Shown: in pieces, positions 53,391-63,098 of the stretch | How positions within the stretch are numbered: position 1 is the first letter of the stretch | Layout of the letters: each line of letters opens with the position of its first letter | Source: Lachnospiraceae bacterium | Lineage (GTDB): Bacteria > Bacillota > Clostridia > Lachnospirales > Lachnospiraceae | Length of the DNA: 64,000 nt | Reading direction: 5' to 3' | NCBI GenBank assembly: GCA_910576385.1 | Contig: CAJTIR010000012.1 | Span: 1-64,000 of the forward strand | Translations under genes and position numbers: made by a program | Notes under the pieces: model-generated | What the model was told of the DNA's origin: nothing | What the model saw: only the letters and a program-made list of their open reading frames with translations | Databases searched by the model: none

Positions 53391-53582
53391 GGGATTGTCG
53401 CAGTAATATCTCCGCTCGTTCAAAAGGTCTTGCCGCTAAAGCGGCAAAGACAGAATGCACAAAAATTATCTTGGGAAGCTAGCTTCCCAGAATGATTTTT
53501 GTGCATATTGTTTGCATTGCTCTGCAATGTAAACCTTTTGAACGAATCTATAAATTGTAATTTATGTTAGTGCGACAGCCCC
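53391..53582. repeat. Cloverleaf-forming intergenic repeat, copy B
   Basis: Imperfect terminal repeats of 16 bases (GGGATTGTCGCAGTAA and TTAGTGCGACAGCCCC, 13 of 16 pair) flank a 12-bp stem CGTTCAAAAGGT/ACCTTTTGAACG (53417-53428 with 53533-53544). Inside are arm 1 TTGCCGC/GCGGCAA, arm 2 TGCACAAAAAT/ATTTTTGTGCA with an inner 18-base palindrome TGGGAAGCTAGCTTCCCA, and arm 3 TTTGCATTGC/GCAATGTAAA. The right end supplies the last codons of the FabK-like gene. Same orientation as copy A. Confidence 0.85.
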
Positions 53583-54678
53583 TCGCACTTATTTTAAATT
53601 CTTCCATAATCTCTGATACATGTTCCAATTTCTTGGCTCGATAAGCATTTGTACCACAGAAAATTAATCCCTGTTCCACATTTCCTTTTACAGCATTGAT
53701 CAATGCTCTGGTAATACAATAAGGAATCTCTGCTGGATTACATTTTTCTAAACATTGATAACATTTCCAATTCTTTCGTCGTTCGATCCCTTCCTCAGAC
53801 TGCTTTTCCTGCCCTTCATTCCTGGATTCCTCCTCGCGGATAAACGCGTTTTTCACTGCCCGGCCAGGCATACCTACTGGACTTTTCACTAACACAATAT
53901 CCTCTTCCTCTGCCTGGATATATGCTTGCTTATAGGCATCGCTGGCATCGCATTCATAAGTAGTGACAAAACGGGTTGCTACTTGTACGCCATCTGCTCC
54001 AAGCTCTATAGCATGTTTCATGTCATCTCCATCATAAATTCCTCCAGCAACCACCACTGGAATATGACGCTCATATTTCCTGCCATATTCCTCTACTACC
54101 TTGATGATCCCCTGTATTTCTTGTTCATATCCTGTGTCTGTGGACTGTTCTACTTCTTCTTTGGTAAACCCCAGATGACCTCCTGCTTTGGGTCCTTCAA
54201 TCACTACCAAATCAGGACAGCGCTGATATTTTCGATCCCAAAGCTTACATATCACCGCTGCTGATTTGACAGAAGATACTACGGGGGCTATTTTCGTCTT
54301 AAATTGTTCCACCAGCGCTGGAAGTTTTGCAGGAAGTCCAGCTCCAGAAATAATCAGATCTGCACCTGCCTTGGCCGCCGCCTTAACATAATCCTCATAG
54401 CGTCTGGTGGCTACCATAATATTTACACCCACAATACCTCCTTTTGCAATCTCCTTGGCTCTGTGGATGTGCTTTGCAATTGCCTTTAAGTTTGTCTCAA
54501 TGGGGTTTTCCTCAAACTCTGGTTCCTGATACCCAATCTGTGCGGTAGAAATAATTCCAATCCCACCACATTTTGCCACATTTCCTGCCAGATTTGAAAG
54601 ACTCACACCAACCCCCATACCGCCCTGTATCACAGGGACAGGCGCTGTTAAATCACCAATTACCAATGCTCTGCCCAT
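53548..54678 (-). CDS. Second FabK/nitronate-monooxygenase-like flavoprotein
   Basis: A 376-residue TIM-barrel FMN protein. VIQGGMGVGVSLSNLAGNVA, VIEGPKAGGHLGF and VVVAGGIYDGDDMKHAIELG then ADGVQVATRFVTT match the NMO/enoyl-ACP reductase II family. It differs from the operon's FabK by extra length and a C-terminal Cys cluster (CYQCLEKCNPAEIPYC), which may bind metal or iron-sulfur. The final residues GCRTNINYNL are encoded in the arm of repeat B. It follows accDA by 10 bases, so it is probably co-transcribed as the last gene of the fab operon. Role in fatty-acid synthesis versus nitronate detoxification is unresolved. Confidence 0.8.
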   Translation of the reverse strand: MGRALVIGDLTAPVPVIQGGMGVGVSLSNLAGNVAKCGGIGIISTAQIGYQEPEFEENPIETNLKAIAKHIHRAKEIAKGGIVGVNIMVATRRYEDYVKAAAKAGADLIISGAGLPAKLPALVEQFKTKIAPVVSSVKSAAVICKLWDRKYQRCPDLVVIEGPKAGGHLGFTKEEVEQSTDTGYEQEIQGIIKVVEEYGRKYERHIPVVVAGGIYDGDDMKHAIELGADGVQVATRFVTTYECDASDAYKQAYIQAEEEDIVLVKSPVGMPGRAVKNAFIREEESRNEGQEKQSEEGIERRKNWKCYQCLEKCNPAEIPYCITRALINAVKGNVEQGLIFCGTNAYRAKKLEHVSEIMEEFKISARGCRTNINYNL

Positions 54679-54688
54679 TCTTTTTCTC

Positions 54689-56371
54689 CTACATTTTGCG
54701 AAATCTCTCATATCGTAATTGAGCCAATGCATCTGGCTCCATAGGGAGATAACGATGAATAAATCTGCGAATTTCTTCCGCCATATCTGCCGCAATCGTC
54801 TCCACATTTTGGTGGTCTGCAGGCTCTGGCTCGTGAATTATTTTTTCTATAATCCCTAACTCCTTTAGTTCCTTTGCTGTCACTCGCATCTGCTCTGCTG
54901 CCAACGGAGCTTTACTGGAATCTTTCCACAAAATAGATGCAAATCCCTCTGGTGATAAGATTGTGTAGGTGGCATTTTCCATCATCCATACTTCATTTCC
55001 CACGGCAAGCGCCAAGGCACCGCCACTGCCACCCTCGCCAATCACAATACTTAAAACTGGCACCGTCAAATCTGACATTTCAAACAGATTTCGGGCAATG
55101 GCTTCTCCCTGTCCACGCTCCTCCGCTTCCATACCACAAAATGCTCCAGGGGTGTCCACAAAACAGATAATTGGACGGCCAAATTTTTCTGCCTGCTCCA
55201 TAAGACGCAGCGCTTTTCGATAACCCTCTGGAGAAGGCATACCAAAATTGCGGGTAATATTTTCTTTGGTAGTTTTTCCTTTCTGCTGACCAATTACAGT
55301 GACTGGGCATCCATCAAAATAGGCAATCCCGCCCACCACTGCTCCATCATCAGAAAAATGACGATCTCCATGCAATTCCATGAAATCAGTAAATATCTCT
55401 TGAATATAATCCAATGCACTGGGACGCTCCTGATCTCTCGCCCGCTGCACACGCTCCCAAGCCGTTACCGATTCCTTCTTTCTGCTAGAGTAAGGAATCC
55501 TCTCTTTCCTGCGGTTAGGAATTAAAGCTTCTTTTGGCTCTACCTTTCTGTGCATCACAATCAATTTTGCAAGCGTCTCTTTTAATTCCTCCCGCTCCAC
55601 AATCCCATCAATCAACCCATGATCTAACAGAAATTCAGCGCGTTGAAATCCATCTGGCAATTTCTGCCGTATGGTCTGTTCAATCACTCTTGGACCTGCA
55701 AATCCCACCAACGCTCCAGGTTCCGCCAAAATAATATCTCCCAACATCGCAAAACTCGCCGTAACGCCTCCAGTCGTTGGGTCTGTTAGTACAGAAAGAT
55801 ACAAAAGTCCTGCATTGGAATGCCGCTTTAGCGCCGCTGAAGTCTTTGCCATCTGCATTAAAGAAACCATCCCCTCCTGCATCCTGGCGCCGCCGGAACA
55901 AGCAAATATAATAACCGGAAGTTTTAACTCAGTGGCACGTTCAACAGCTCTTGTGATCTTCTCACCTACTACATAGCCCATACTTCCCATTAAAAATCTG
56001 CCGTCACAGACACACACCACCGCTTCCTCACCGTGGATGGTACATTTCCCACAGGTGACAGCCTCATCCACCCGCAGCTTTTCCTTCAATGCTGTAATTT
56101 TCTCTGGATATCCAGGATAGTCCAGGGGATTCTGATTTTCCAGACCTTCTTCCCACTTCTCGTAGCTTCCTTTATCCGCAACCAATCTCAGACGTTTCCT
56201 AGTGGTGATGCGGAAATATTTTCCACATTTGTAACACACATAGTGATTCTGCTTCACATCCTCCTTATAAAGCAATTCTCCGCAAGAATCACATTTAATC
56301 CATAAACCTTCTGGTACTTGTGGATCCTTTCCCTGTACCGGAATATAACTGGTTTTCTTAAATTTCAGCAT
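54689..56371 (-). CDS. accDA: Acetyl-CoA carboxylase carboxyltransferase, fused beta-alpha
   Basis: One 560-residue chain joins AccD and AccA. The N-terminal half has a four-Cys zinc ribbon (Cys27, Cys30, Cys46, Cys49) and the crotonase-like domain with [12 protein letters not shown]; a basic linker at about 282-303 leads to the alpha half with [36 protein letters not shown] and [15 protein letters not shown]. Both parts look intact, so a fused carboxyltransferase working with biotinyl-AccB is expected. No separate accD or accA is in the operon. Confidence 0.95.
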   Translation of the reverse strand: MLKFKKTSYIPVQGKDPQVPEGLWIKCDSCGELLYKEDVKQNHYVCYKCGKYFRITTRKRLRLVADKGSYEKWEEGLENQNPLDYPGYPEKITALKEKLRVDEAVTCGKCTIHGEEAVVCVCDGRFLMGSMGYVVGEKITRAVERATELKLPVIIFACSGGARMQEGMVSLMQMAKTSAALKRHSNAGLLYLSVLTDPTTGGVTASFAMLGDIILAEPGALVGFAGPRVIEQTIRQKLPDGFQRAEFLLDHGLIDGIVEREELKETLAKLIVMHRKVEPKEALIPNRRKERIPYSSRKKESVTAWERVQRARDQERPSALDYIQEIFTDFMELHGDRHFSDDGAVVGGIAYFDGCPVTVIGQQKGKTTKENITRNFGMPSPEGYRKALRLMEQAEKFGRPIICFVDTPGAFCGMEAEERGQGEAIARNLFEMSDLTVPVLSIVIGEGGSGGALALAVGNEVWMMENATYTILSPEGFASILWKDSSKAPLAAEQMRVTAKELKELGIIEKIIHEPEPADHQNVETIAADMAEEIRRFIHRYLPMEPDALAQLRYERFRKM

Positions 56372-56439
56372 TTACTTCCCTACTTTCTGCCCAAACATAT
56401 AAAAAATTATCTATTTTTTAGAACGCTAGACTGCCTTAA

Positions 56440-57783
56440 TTACTTTTCAAAATAATCTGGTATAAAATGTGTATTAACCTCTCCTGACAAAAAGGCCGGA
56501 TGGCTTAAAATCTCATACTGAAAATCAAGATTCGTCGTAATCCCATCAATCACGACCTCACCTAAGGCACTGCGCATCTTTCGAATCGCGTCTTCCCTGT
56601 CTTCTCCGTGGACAATCACTTTTGCAACCATAGAATCATAGCAGGCAGGAATCGTATAACCATTGTAAAGAGCCGACTCAATTCTGACACCGTTCCCTCC
56701 AGGAAAATGCAGTTCTTCAATCGTTCCAGGACATGGCATAAAATTTTTTTCTGGATTCTCTGCATTAATGCGACACTCAATCGCATGACCTTTAAGCTGA
56801 ATATCCTCCTGATGAATTTTAAGCCTCTCACCTGCGGCAATACGAATCTGCTCTTTGACTAAATCAACGCCTGTTACCATTTCTGTTACTGGGTGTTCCA
56901 CCTGAATTCTGGTATTCATCTCCATAAAGTAAAAGTTTTTATCTGAATCCAATAAAAATTCAATCGTACCTGCATTTTCATATTTTACTGCCTTAGCCGC
57001 CTGTACCGCTGTCTCTCCCATACGCTGACGCAATGTATCGTCTATAGCCGTGCAGGGAGATTCCTCCATCATTTTTTGATGACGCCTCTGAATGGAACAA
57101 TCCCGCTCCCCCAGCCATACCGTATTTCCATACCGGTCTGCAAGAATCTGAATCTCGATATGTCTTGGTTTCTCAATATACTTTTCGATATACATAGTAT
57201 GATCGCCAAAAGCATTGACTGATTCCTGCTGCGCCAACTGAAAATGATTTTCAAACTCTTCCCGGCTTTTTGCAATCCGCATCCCTTTACCACCGCCTCC
57301 AGAAGAAGCTTTGATCATCACTGGATAACCCATCTCGTCTGCAATTTCTAAACCGCGTGCTGCCTCAAACACTGGCTCTTTTGTCCCAGGCACCACGGGA
57401 ACATTAGCCTCCATCATTGTGGCGCGCGCTTGCGATTTATTCCCCATTTTTCCGATCAGTTCACCGGAAGGGCCAATAAATGCTATCCCACATTTCACAC
57501 ACATATCTGCAAAATGTTCATTTTCAGATAAAAAACCAAATCCTGGATGAATTGCCTGCGCCTTTGTAGCAATGGCAGCGCTCAAAATACGTTCCATATT
57601 CAGATAACTGTCTGCAGGGGCGGCTGTCCCAATACAGACAGCTTCATCTGCAAGCTGTGTATGAAGCGCATCCCGATCTGCTTCTGAATAGACCGCAACA
57701 GATAAAATACCCATTTCCCGACAGGCACGGATAATCCGTACCGCAATCTCTCCTCGATTGGCAATCAATATTTTTTGAAACAT
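56440..57783 (-). CDS. accC: Biotin carboxylase AccC
   Basis: ATP-grasp enzyme that carboxylates biotin on AccB. The 447 residues include KILIANRGEIAVRIIRACRE, SSGGGGKGMRIAKS (P-loop), ERDCSIQRRHQK and MNTRIQVEHPVTEM, all intact. Ribosome site AAAGGAG. The gap to accDA is 68 bases. Confidence 0.97.
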   Translation of the reverse strand: MFQKILIANRGEIAVRIIRACREMGILSVAVYSEADRDALHTQLADEAVCIGTAAPADSYLNMERILSAAIATKAQAIHPGFGFLSENEHFADMCVKCGIAFIGPSGELIGKMGNKSQARATMMEANVPVVPGTKEPVFEAARGLEIADEMGYPVMIKASSGGGGKGMRIAKSREEFENHFQLAQQESVNAFGDHTMYIEKYIEKPRHIEIQILADRYGNTVWLGERDCSIQRRHQKMMEESPCTAIDDTLRQRMGETAVQAAKAVKYENAGTIEFLLDSDKNFYFMEMNTRIQVEHPVTEMVTGVDLVKEQIRIAAGERLKIHQEDIQLKGHAIECRINAENPEKNFMPCPGTIEELHFPGGNGVRIESALYNGYTIPACYDSMVAKVIVHGEDREDAIRKMRSALGEVVIDGITTNLDFQYEILSHPAFLSGEVNTHFIPDYFEK

Positions 57784-57858
57784 TTTAAATGCTCCTTTAA
57801 CTTCTATCTCTCAAATGCAAATGCCCGAATACAAATTCCGCAAATGCAGAGGTTCTTC

Positions 57859-58287
57859 TTATCCAATGGCAAACGTCAGCTCTGCTGTCACTGCTGTTTT
57901 TCCATCCACAGTTGCTGTAGCTTTTCCAACTCCAACAGGACCTTTCTGTTTGATAATCTCAAGTTCTAACAATAATACATCTCCCGGCACTACCTTCTGC
58001 TTAAACCTTGCACTGTTGATCGCACCAAAATAAGCTGTTTTCCCTTTAAACTCTGGATTGCTTAAAATTGCCACTGCACCAGCCTGCGCCAAAGCCTCCA
58101 CAATCAGAACTCCCGGCATCACTGGTTCACCTGGAAAATGTCCTGCAAAAAACGGTTCATTATATGTGACGCATTTCTTGCCCACTGCCCGCTTTCCTGG
58201 TTCCAATTCCTCAATTGTATCTAACAGCAAAAACGGCTGTCTATGAGGAATAATCTCCATAATCTCCTTTGTTCCCATTAAAGACAT
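57859..58287 (-). CDS. fabZ: 3-hydroxyacyl-ACP dehydratase FabZ
   Basis: Hot-dog-fold dehydratase of 142 residues. [10 protein letters not shown] and [22 protein letters not shown] carry catalytic His50 and Glu64. Start ATG after AAAAGGAG. Confidence 0.96.
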   Translation of the reverse strand: MSLMGTKEIMEIIPHRQPFLLLDTIEELEPGKRAVGKKCVTYNEPFFAGHFPGEPVMPGVLIVEALAQAGAVAILSNPEFKGKTAYFGAINSARFKQKVVPGDVLLLELEIIKQKGPVGVGKATATVDGKTAVTAELTFAIG

Positions 58288-58307
58288 TGTGTATTCTCCT
58301 TTTTTGA

Positions 58308-58772
58308 TTAACTGATCACAAACAACGGCTGGCCAAACTCAATCACATCCTCATTTGATACCAAGATTTGTTTTACAACACCGTCAAAATCGCTCTCAAT
58401 CTCATTCATCAATTTCATAGCTTCCACAATACCCAAAACTTGCCCTTTACTTACATGGTCTCCCACCTTGACAAAAGGTTCCTGATCAGGAGAAGGCGAG
58501 GCATAGAAAGTTCCTACCAATGGAGATTTCACAATATTTCCATCCAGTGCTCCTGAATCTGCCGTTGTCTGAGTATCCGAATCGCCATTGATTTCTGCTA
58601 ATGAAACTTGTACCGCGGCTGCGGTCCCAGACTCGGCCTGACTGACTGCCACCAGCTTTTCTTTCTTTTCTTTTTTCATATTCAGGCAGACTCCATTTTC
58701 CTCATAGGAAAATTGTGTCAGTTGTGAGTCTGAGACAGCCTGAATCAACTTCACAAGATTTTCAAATTCCAT
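58308..58772 (-). CDS. accB: Biotin carboxyl carrier protein AccB
   Basis: Carries biotin between AccC and the carboxyltransferase. The 154-residue chain has a variable N-terminal helix region, an Ala/Thr/Asp-rich linker (about 45-78) and a biotinyl domain with Lys120 in [10 protein letters not shown]. The [15 protein letters not shown] thumb region is present. Confidence 0.95.
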   Translation of the reverse strand: MEFENLVKLIQAVSDSQLTQFSYEENGVCLNMKKEKKEKLVAVSQAESGTAAAVQVSLAEINGDSDTQTTADSGALDGNIVKSPLVGTFYASPSPDQEPFVKVGDHVSKGQVLGIVEAMKLMNEIESDFDGVVKQILVSNEDVIEFGQPLFVIS

Positions 58773-58776
58773 AATG

Positions 58777-60012
58777 TTACTCCTTAAATTTCTTCAAAAG
58801 CAAGCTAGCATTGTGCCCGCCAAAGCCAAGAGAATTTGTTAAAGCATAATTAAATTCTTTTTCCATCCCTTTGCCCTTCATATAGTCCAGATCCAACTCT
58901 TCTTCCGACTCCTGAAGTCCCACTGTCTGATGAATATAATTATGATTTAACTGCAAAATACATGCGATAACTTCTACCGCTCCTGCTGCTCCCAAAAGAT
59001 GTCCAATCATAGATTTTGTAGAATTAATCTTCATCTCATAGGCATGATCTTCAAATGCAAGCTTAATAGCCCTTGTCTCAAAAAGATCATTGTGATGGGT
59101 ACTAGTTCCATGTGCATTGATATATTCCACATCTTCAATCGAAATTCCAGCATCTTTGACCGCATTTTTCATTGCCACTGCTGCGCCCATACCATCCTCT
59201 GCCGGAGAAGTAATATGAAAAGCATCACTTGTGGCGCCATATCCCACAACTTCTGCAAGAATATTAGCTCCACGTTTCTTGGCATGTTCCAATTCCTCTA
59301 ATACAACCACGCCTGCGCCCTCTCCCATCACGAACCCACTGCGGTCTTTGTCAAACGGAATCGAACAGCGTGCAGGATCGTTGCTGGAAGAAAGAGCCGT
59401 CAACGCTGTAAAACCACCAATTCCAATCGGGGTGATAGAACTCTCTGTTCCGCCCGCCACCATAACGTCTGCATCCCCTGCCTGTATGGTGCGGAATGCT
59501 TCTCCGATGGAATGTGTACCAGTTGCACAGGCTGTTACCACATTGATGCTCTTTCCCTTTAATCCAAACTGAATGGAAACATTTCCTGCCGCCATATTGG
59601 TAATCATCAACGGAACCAACAACGGATTAATTCTGCCAGGTCCTTTTTCCAGAAGCTTTTTATGTTCCCGTTCCATTGCCTGCAGACTACCAACCCCAGA
59701 ACCTATCGCGCATCCTACCCGATAAGGATCTTCGTTCTCCATATCAATACCTGACTGCTGCATTGCTTCTTTTGCCGCTGCCACAGCATATTGGCAAAAC
59801 AGCTCCATGCGCCTTGCCGACTTTACATCCATGTAATTTTTTCCTTCAAAGCCTTTGACACTCGCTGCCACTTTCACTTTGAATTCTGTGGTATCAAACT
59901 GAGTAATCTCTCCAAAACCAGTTTTTCCAACTTTCAGGCTTTCCCAAAACTCTTCTGTATTTAATCCAATAGGGGTAATGGCACCCATACCAGTCACAAC
60001 AACTCTTTTCAT
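58777..60012 (-). CDS. fabF: 3-oxoacyl-ACP synthase II FabF
   Basis: Chain-elongating condensing enzyme, 411 residues. Active-site Cys162 (VVTACATGTHSIG), His301 (NAHGTSTHHND) and His338 (KSMIGHLLGAAGAVE) are all present. It lies 14 bases after fabG and 4 bases before accB. Confidence 0.97.
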   Translation of the reverse strand: MKRVVVTGMGAITPIGLNTEEFWESLKVGKTGFGEITQFDTTEFKVKVAASVKGFEGKNYMDVKSARRMELFCQYAVAAAKEAMQQSGIDMENEDPYRVGCAIGSGVGSLQAMEREHKKLLEKGPGRINPLLVPLMITNMAAGNVSIQFGLKGKSINVVTACATGTHSIGEAFRTIQAGDADVMVAGGTESSITPIGIGGFTALTALSSSNDPARCSIPFDKDRSGFVMGEGAGVVVLEELEHAKKRGANILAEVVGYGATSDAFHITSPAEDGMGAAVAMKNAVKDAGISIEDVEYINAHGTSTHHNDLFETRAIKLAFEDHAYEMKINSTKSMIGHLLGAAGAVEVIACILQLNHNYIHQTVGLQESEEELDLDYMKGKGMEKEFNYALTNSLGFGGHNASLLLKKFKE

Positions 60013-60026
60013 ATAATTCTCCTTCT

Positions 60027-60770
60027 CTACATTCCCATACCGCCGTCCACATGGAGTACCTGACCGGTAATATAGGAGGCATCCTCAGAAGCCAAAAAAC
60101 AGACAGCCTTTGCCACTTCTTCTGCCTTCCCAAATCTGCCAAATGGAATCTGTCCCTTTCCAGCTTCCACGGCAGACTGAGATAACTTCTCTGTCATTTC
60201 CGTCTCAATAAAGCCTGGAGCAATCGCATTGACCCGAATTTCTCTAGATGCAAGCTCTCTGGCTAAAGATTTTGTAAATCCAATCACCCCTGCTTTGGAG
60301 GCTGCATAATTCGTCTGCCCTGCATTTCCCATTACGCCAGAGATCGAAGAAATATTGACGATACATCCTGTCTTCTGCTTTAACATTTGACGTGCCACAT
60401 ATTTGCAAGTATGAAACACACCTTTTAAATTTGTATTTAAAACCGCATCAAAATCCTCTTCTTTCATTTTCAGAATCAGATTATCCCTAGTAATGCCAGC
60501 ATTATTGACCAGAATATCTAAGCGTCCATGTTCTGCAATTATCTGCTTCATCATAGCCTCCACCGCCTCTGAATCTGCTACACTACAGCCATAGCTTACC
60601 GCGTTCCCGCCTTCTGCCTGAATCTCTGCCACTGTCTGTTCTGCCGCTTCCTTGGAACCATTATAATTCACAATCACCAAAGCCCCCTCTGCGGCCAATG
60701 CCTTGGCAATTGCTTTCCCTATTCCTCTGGATGCCCCTGTCACCAAGGCTGTCTTTCCTTCAAATCTCAT
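60027..60770 (-). CDS. fabG: 3-oxoacyl-ACP reductase FabG
   Basis: Short-chain dehydrogenase of 247 residues using NADPH. TGASRGIGKAIA is the cofactor motif; Ser142, Tyr155 and Lys159 (NYAASK) form the catalytic set. Ribosome site AGGAGGAAG. Confidence 0.96.
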   Translation of the reverse strand: MRFEGKTALVTGASRGIGKAIAKALAAEGALVIVNYNGSKEAAEQTVAEIQAEGGNAVSYGCSVADSEAVEAMMKQIIAEHGRLDILVNNAGITRDNLILKMKEEDFDAVLNTNLKGVFHTCKYVARQMLKQKTGCIVNISSISGVMGNAGQTNYAASKAGVIGFTKSLARELASREIRVNAIAPGFIETEMTEKLSQSAVEAGKGQIPFGRFGKAEEVAKAVCFLASEDASYITGQVLHVDGGMGM

Positions 60771-60807
60771 AGCTTCCTCCTATTTTCACACAAAAGGCAG
60801 TTTATCC

Positions 60808-61737
60808 CTACTCTGCTGCTTTCAAAACTGTCAACAACTTTTCCATATCCTCTACTGTCTCCACATGATAAGACTGCAACTTCGGAGCAATCTTTTTTAG
60901 AAAGCCAGATAAGGTTCTCTTTGGCCCAATTTCAATAAAAGTATCTACTCCATCAGCAATCATAAGCTCCATGCTTTGCTGCCAGCATACAGAAGAAGAA
61001 ACCTGGCGTTCCAACAATCCTTTCACATCCGCTTTGTCCTGCACATAGTCCGCAGTTACATTTGATATGTATGGTGTAGTAATCTCACCAATCTCTACCT
61101 TATTAAGTTCCTCTGCCAGCTTTTTGCCAGCATCTGCAAGCATCGGTGAATGAAAAGGACCACTGACATTTAATGGCATACAACGCTTTGCACCTGCTTC
61201 TTTCATCGCCTGTGCTGCCTGTGCTACTGCCGCTTCCTCGCCACTGATTACCGTCTGTCCTGGACAATTATAATTGGCAACTGTGACAATTCCCTTAGTC
61301 TGCTTACAAATTTCTTCGATTTGCCCATTCTCAAGTCCCATTACTGCTGTCATCGCACCACCTGTCGGTACTGCTTCCTGCATAAACAGTCCACGTTTTA
61401 CCACCAACTCCAGTGCATCATGTACAGACAATCCTCCAGACGCTGTCACAGCAGCATATTCTCCAAGACTTAAACCTGCATTGACGTCAGATGTAATACC
61501 ATACTCTTTCAACACTCTTAAAATGGCAAGCTCTACGGTCAGCATTGCTACCTGTGTATACTTTGTAATATGAAGATTCTCATTTTCCTGAAAAATCAAT
61601 TCTTCCATAGACATGCCAGACACTTTGTCTGCAACTGCAAACACTTCTTTGGCACGGTCAAATTTTTCATAAAAATCTCTTCCCATCCCAGTATACTGAG
61701 CTCCCTGGCCTGGAAAGATAAATGCTATTTTACTCAT
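60808..61737 (-). CDS. fabD: Malonyl-CoA:ACP transacylase FabD
   Basis: Transfers malonyl groups to ACP. The 309-residue enzyme has FIFPGQGAQYTGMGRDFYE, nucleophile Ser90 in GLSLGEYAAV and His197 in SGPFHSPML. It overlaps the fabK end by 8 bases. Confidence 0.96.
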   Translation of the reverse strand: MSKIAFIFPGQGAQYTGMGRDFYEKFDRAKEVFAVADKVSGMSMEELIFQENENLHITKYTQVAMLTVELAILRVLKEYGITSDVNAGLSLGEYAAVTASGGLSVHDALELVVKRGLFMQEAVPTGGAMTAVMGLENGQIEEICKQTKGIVTVANYNCPGQTVISGEEAAVAQAAQAMKEAGAKRCMPLNVSGPFHSPMLADAGKKLAEELNKVEIGEITTPYISNVTADYVQDKADVKGLLERQVSSSVCWQQSMELMIADGVDTFIEIGPKRTLSGFLKKIAPKLQSYHVETVEDMEKLLTVLKAAE

Positions 61738-62665
61738 ATCGCGCTCCTTGCAGCAAAGCTGCAGCTTCTTTCATCATTTCATCTATGATTTCCTGACAAG
61801 TCTGTTCCTTCTTCACCAATCCTGCAATTTGGCCTGCCATCACGGTTCCATTCTTTACGTCCCCATCTATCACAGCATTGCGAAGCGCCCCGACTGTCAT
61901 AAGTTCCAGTTCCTCGAAAGGCACTCCTTCTTGTTCTTTTTTCAAATATTCTTTTGTCATCTGATTGCGAAGCTGACGAATCGGATGTCCGTGACTTCTT
62001 CCAGTTACCGCAGAATCGATATCCTTGGCCTTGATGATGCGCTCTTTGTAGCTTGCGTGACAAATTGATTCCTTAGCAACTACAAATCTTGTACCAAGCT
62101 GCACGGCCTTAGCGCCCAACATAAATGCTGCCGCCATTCCTCTGCCATCACCGATACCTCCAGCCGCAATCACAGGAATTTGAACCGCATCCACAACCTG
62201 CGGTACTAAGGTCATGGTGGTAGCTGCACCAATATGGCCTCCTGATTCTGTTCCCTCTGCAATTACAGCGTCAGCGCCGCCGCGCTCCATCATCCTTGCC
62301 AGTGCCACACTTGCCACTACTGGGATCACTTTACTGCCAGATGATTTCCACATTTCCATATATTTTCCAGGATTTCCGGCCCCGGTCGTAATCACCGGAA
62401 CTTTTTCTTCCACCAGAACCTGTGCCACCTCATCAGCGTAAGGACTTAAAAGCATCACATTGACGCCGATTGGCAGATCGGTGATTTCCCGCACCTTGCG
62501 AATTTCTGTGCGCACCCAATCTGCTGGGGCATTTGCCGCACCGATGATTCCCAGTCCTCCGGCGGCCGAAACCGCTGCGGCCAAATTGTGTTCTGCTACC
62601 CAGGCCATACCGCCCTGGATAATCGGCTTCTCTATCTGCAACAAATCTGTAATCTCTGTTTTCAT
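61730..62665 (-). CDS. fabK: Enoyl-ACP reductase II FabK
   Basis: FMN-dependent final reductase of the elongation cycle, used instead of FabI by many Firmicutes. The 311 residues include KPIIQGGMAWVAEHNLAAAV, VIAEGTESGGHIG and VIAAGGIGDGRGMAAAFMLG then AKAVQLGTRFV. It lies 3 bases after acpP. FabK enzymes are triclosan-tolerant. Confidence 0.94.
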   Translation of the reverse strand: MKTEITDLLQIEKPIIQGGMAWVAEHNLAAAVSAAGGLGIIGAANAPADWVRTEIRKVREITDLPIGVNVMLLSPYADEVAQVLVEEKVPVITTGAGNPGKYMEMWKSSGSKVIPVVASVALARMMERGGADAVIAEGTESGGHIGAATTMTLVPQVVDAVQIPVIAAGGIGDGRGMAAAFMLGAKAVQLGTRFVVAKESICHASYKERIIKAKDIDSAVTGRSHGHPIRQLRNQMTKEYLKKEQEGVPFEELELMTVGALRNAVIDGDVKNGTVMAGQIAGLVKKEQTCQEIIDEMMKEAAALLQGARYE

Positions 62666-62668
62666 CTT

Positions 62669-62899
62669 TTATTCCACGCCTTTTTCTTTTAAATACTCAA
62701 CAACATCACCAACGGTGTTCAATTTCTCCAGATCCTCAGAAGGAATTTCTACAGAATATTCATCTTCCAATGCCATAACCAACTCAAACAAATCCAGGGA
62801 ATCTGCACCTAAATCTTCCTTAAAAGAAGTCTCCAAAGTAATGCCCTCTGCCTCTGTACTCAACTGCTCTGCAATAATTTCTTTCATTCTCTCCAACAT
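62669..62899 (-). CDS. acpP: Acyl carrier protein
   Basis: A 76-residue acidic helical protein whose Ser34 in [15 protein letters not shown] takes the phosphopantetheine arm. First gene of the fab operon. The ATG lies 9 bases after AAGGAG; an in-frame ATG 12 bases later is possible. Confidence 0.96.
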   Translation of the reverse strand: MLERMKEIIAEQLSTEAEGITLETSFKEDLGADSLDLFELVMALEDEYSVEIPSEDLEKLNTVGDVVEYLKEKGVE

Positions 62900-62925
62900 A
62901 TCTTAAATCTCCTTTTTGCTTTCAA

Positions 62926-62946
62926 ATATTTTGATAATCAAAATAT
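62926..62946. promoter_or_regulatory. FabT-type operator at the fab promoter
   Basis: A 21-base palindrome centred on 62936 contains ATTTTGATTATCAAAAT on the minus strand. This is close to the published FabT box of streptococci, ANTTTGATTATCAAATT. It overlaps the -10 and the presumed start site, so binding would block RNA polymerase. No fabT gene is in the window; assignment rests on motif and place. Confidence 0.75.
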
Positions 62947-62970
62947 ATCACAGATACTTTTTGCTGTCAA
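62942..62970 (-). promoter_or_regulatory. fab operon promoter
   Basis: TTGACA, 17-base spacer, TATATT on the minus strand, about 45 bases before the acpP start. Confidence 0.8.
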
Positions 62971-63055
62971 CCAAAAAAATCGGTTTACAAGTAGAAATTT
63001 ATCTGCAATTATGTTATTCTATATATATTAGAAAGCACACCTTTTGTTCCCGCGC

Positions 63056-63077
63056 CTTGTGCACACGTTTGCACAAG
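63056..63077 (+). other. Hairpin in the leader of the HD-GYP gene
   Basis: CTTGTGCA and TGCACAAG pair perfectly across a 6-base loop about 20 bases before the start codon and close to the AAAGGAGGT ribosome site. It could affect translation or be a leftover operator. Confidence 0.4.
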
Positions 63078-63098
63078 CTAATAATAAAGGAGGTTACT

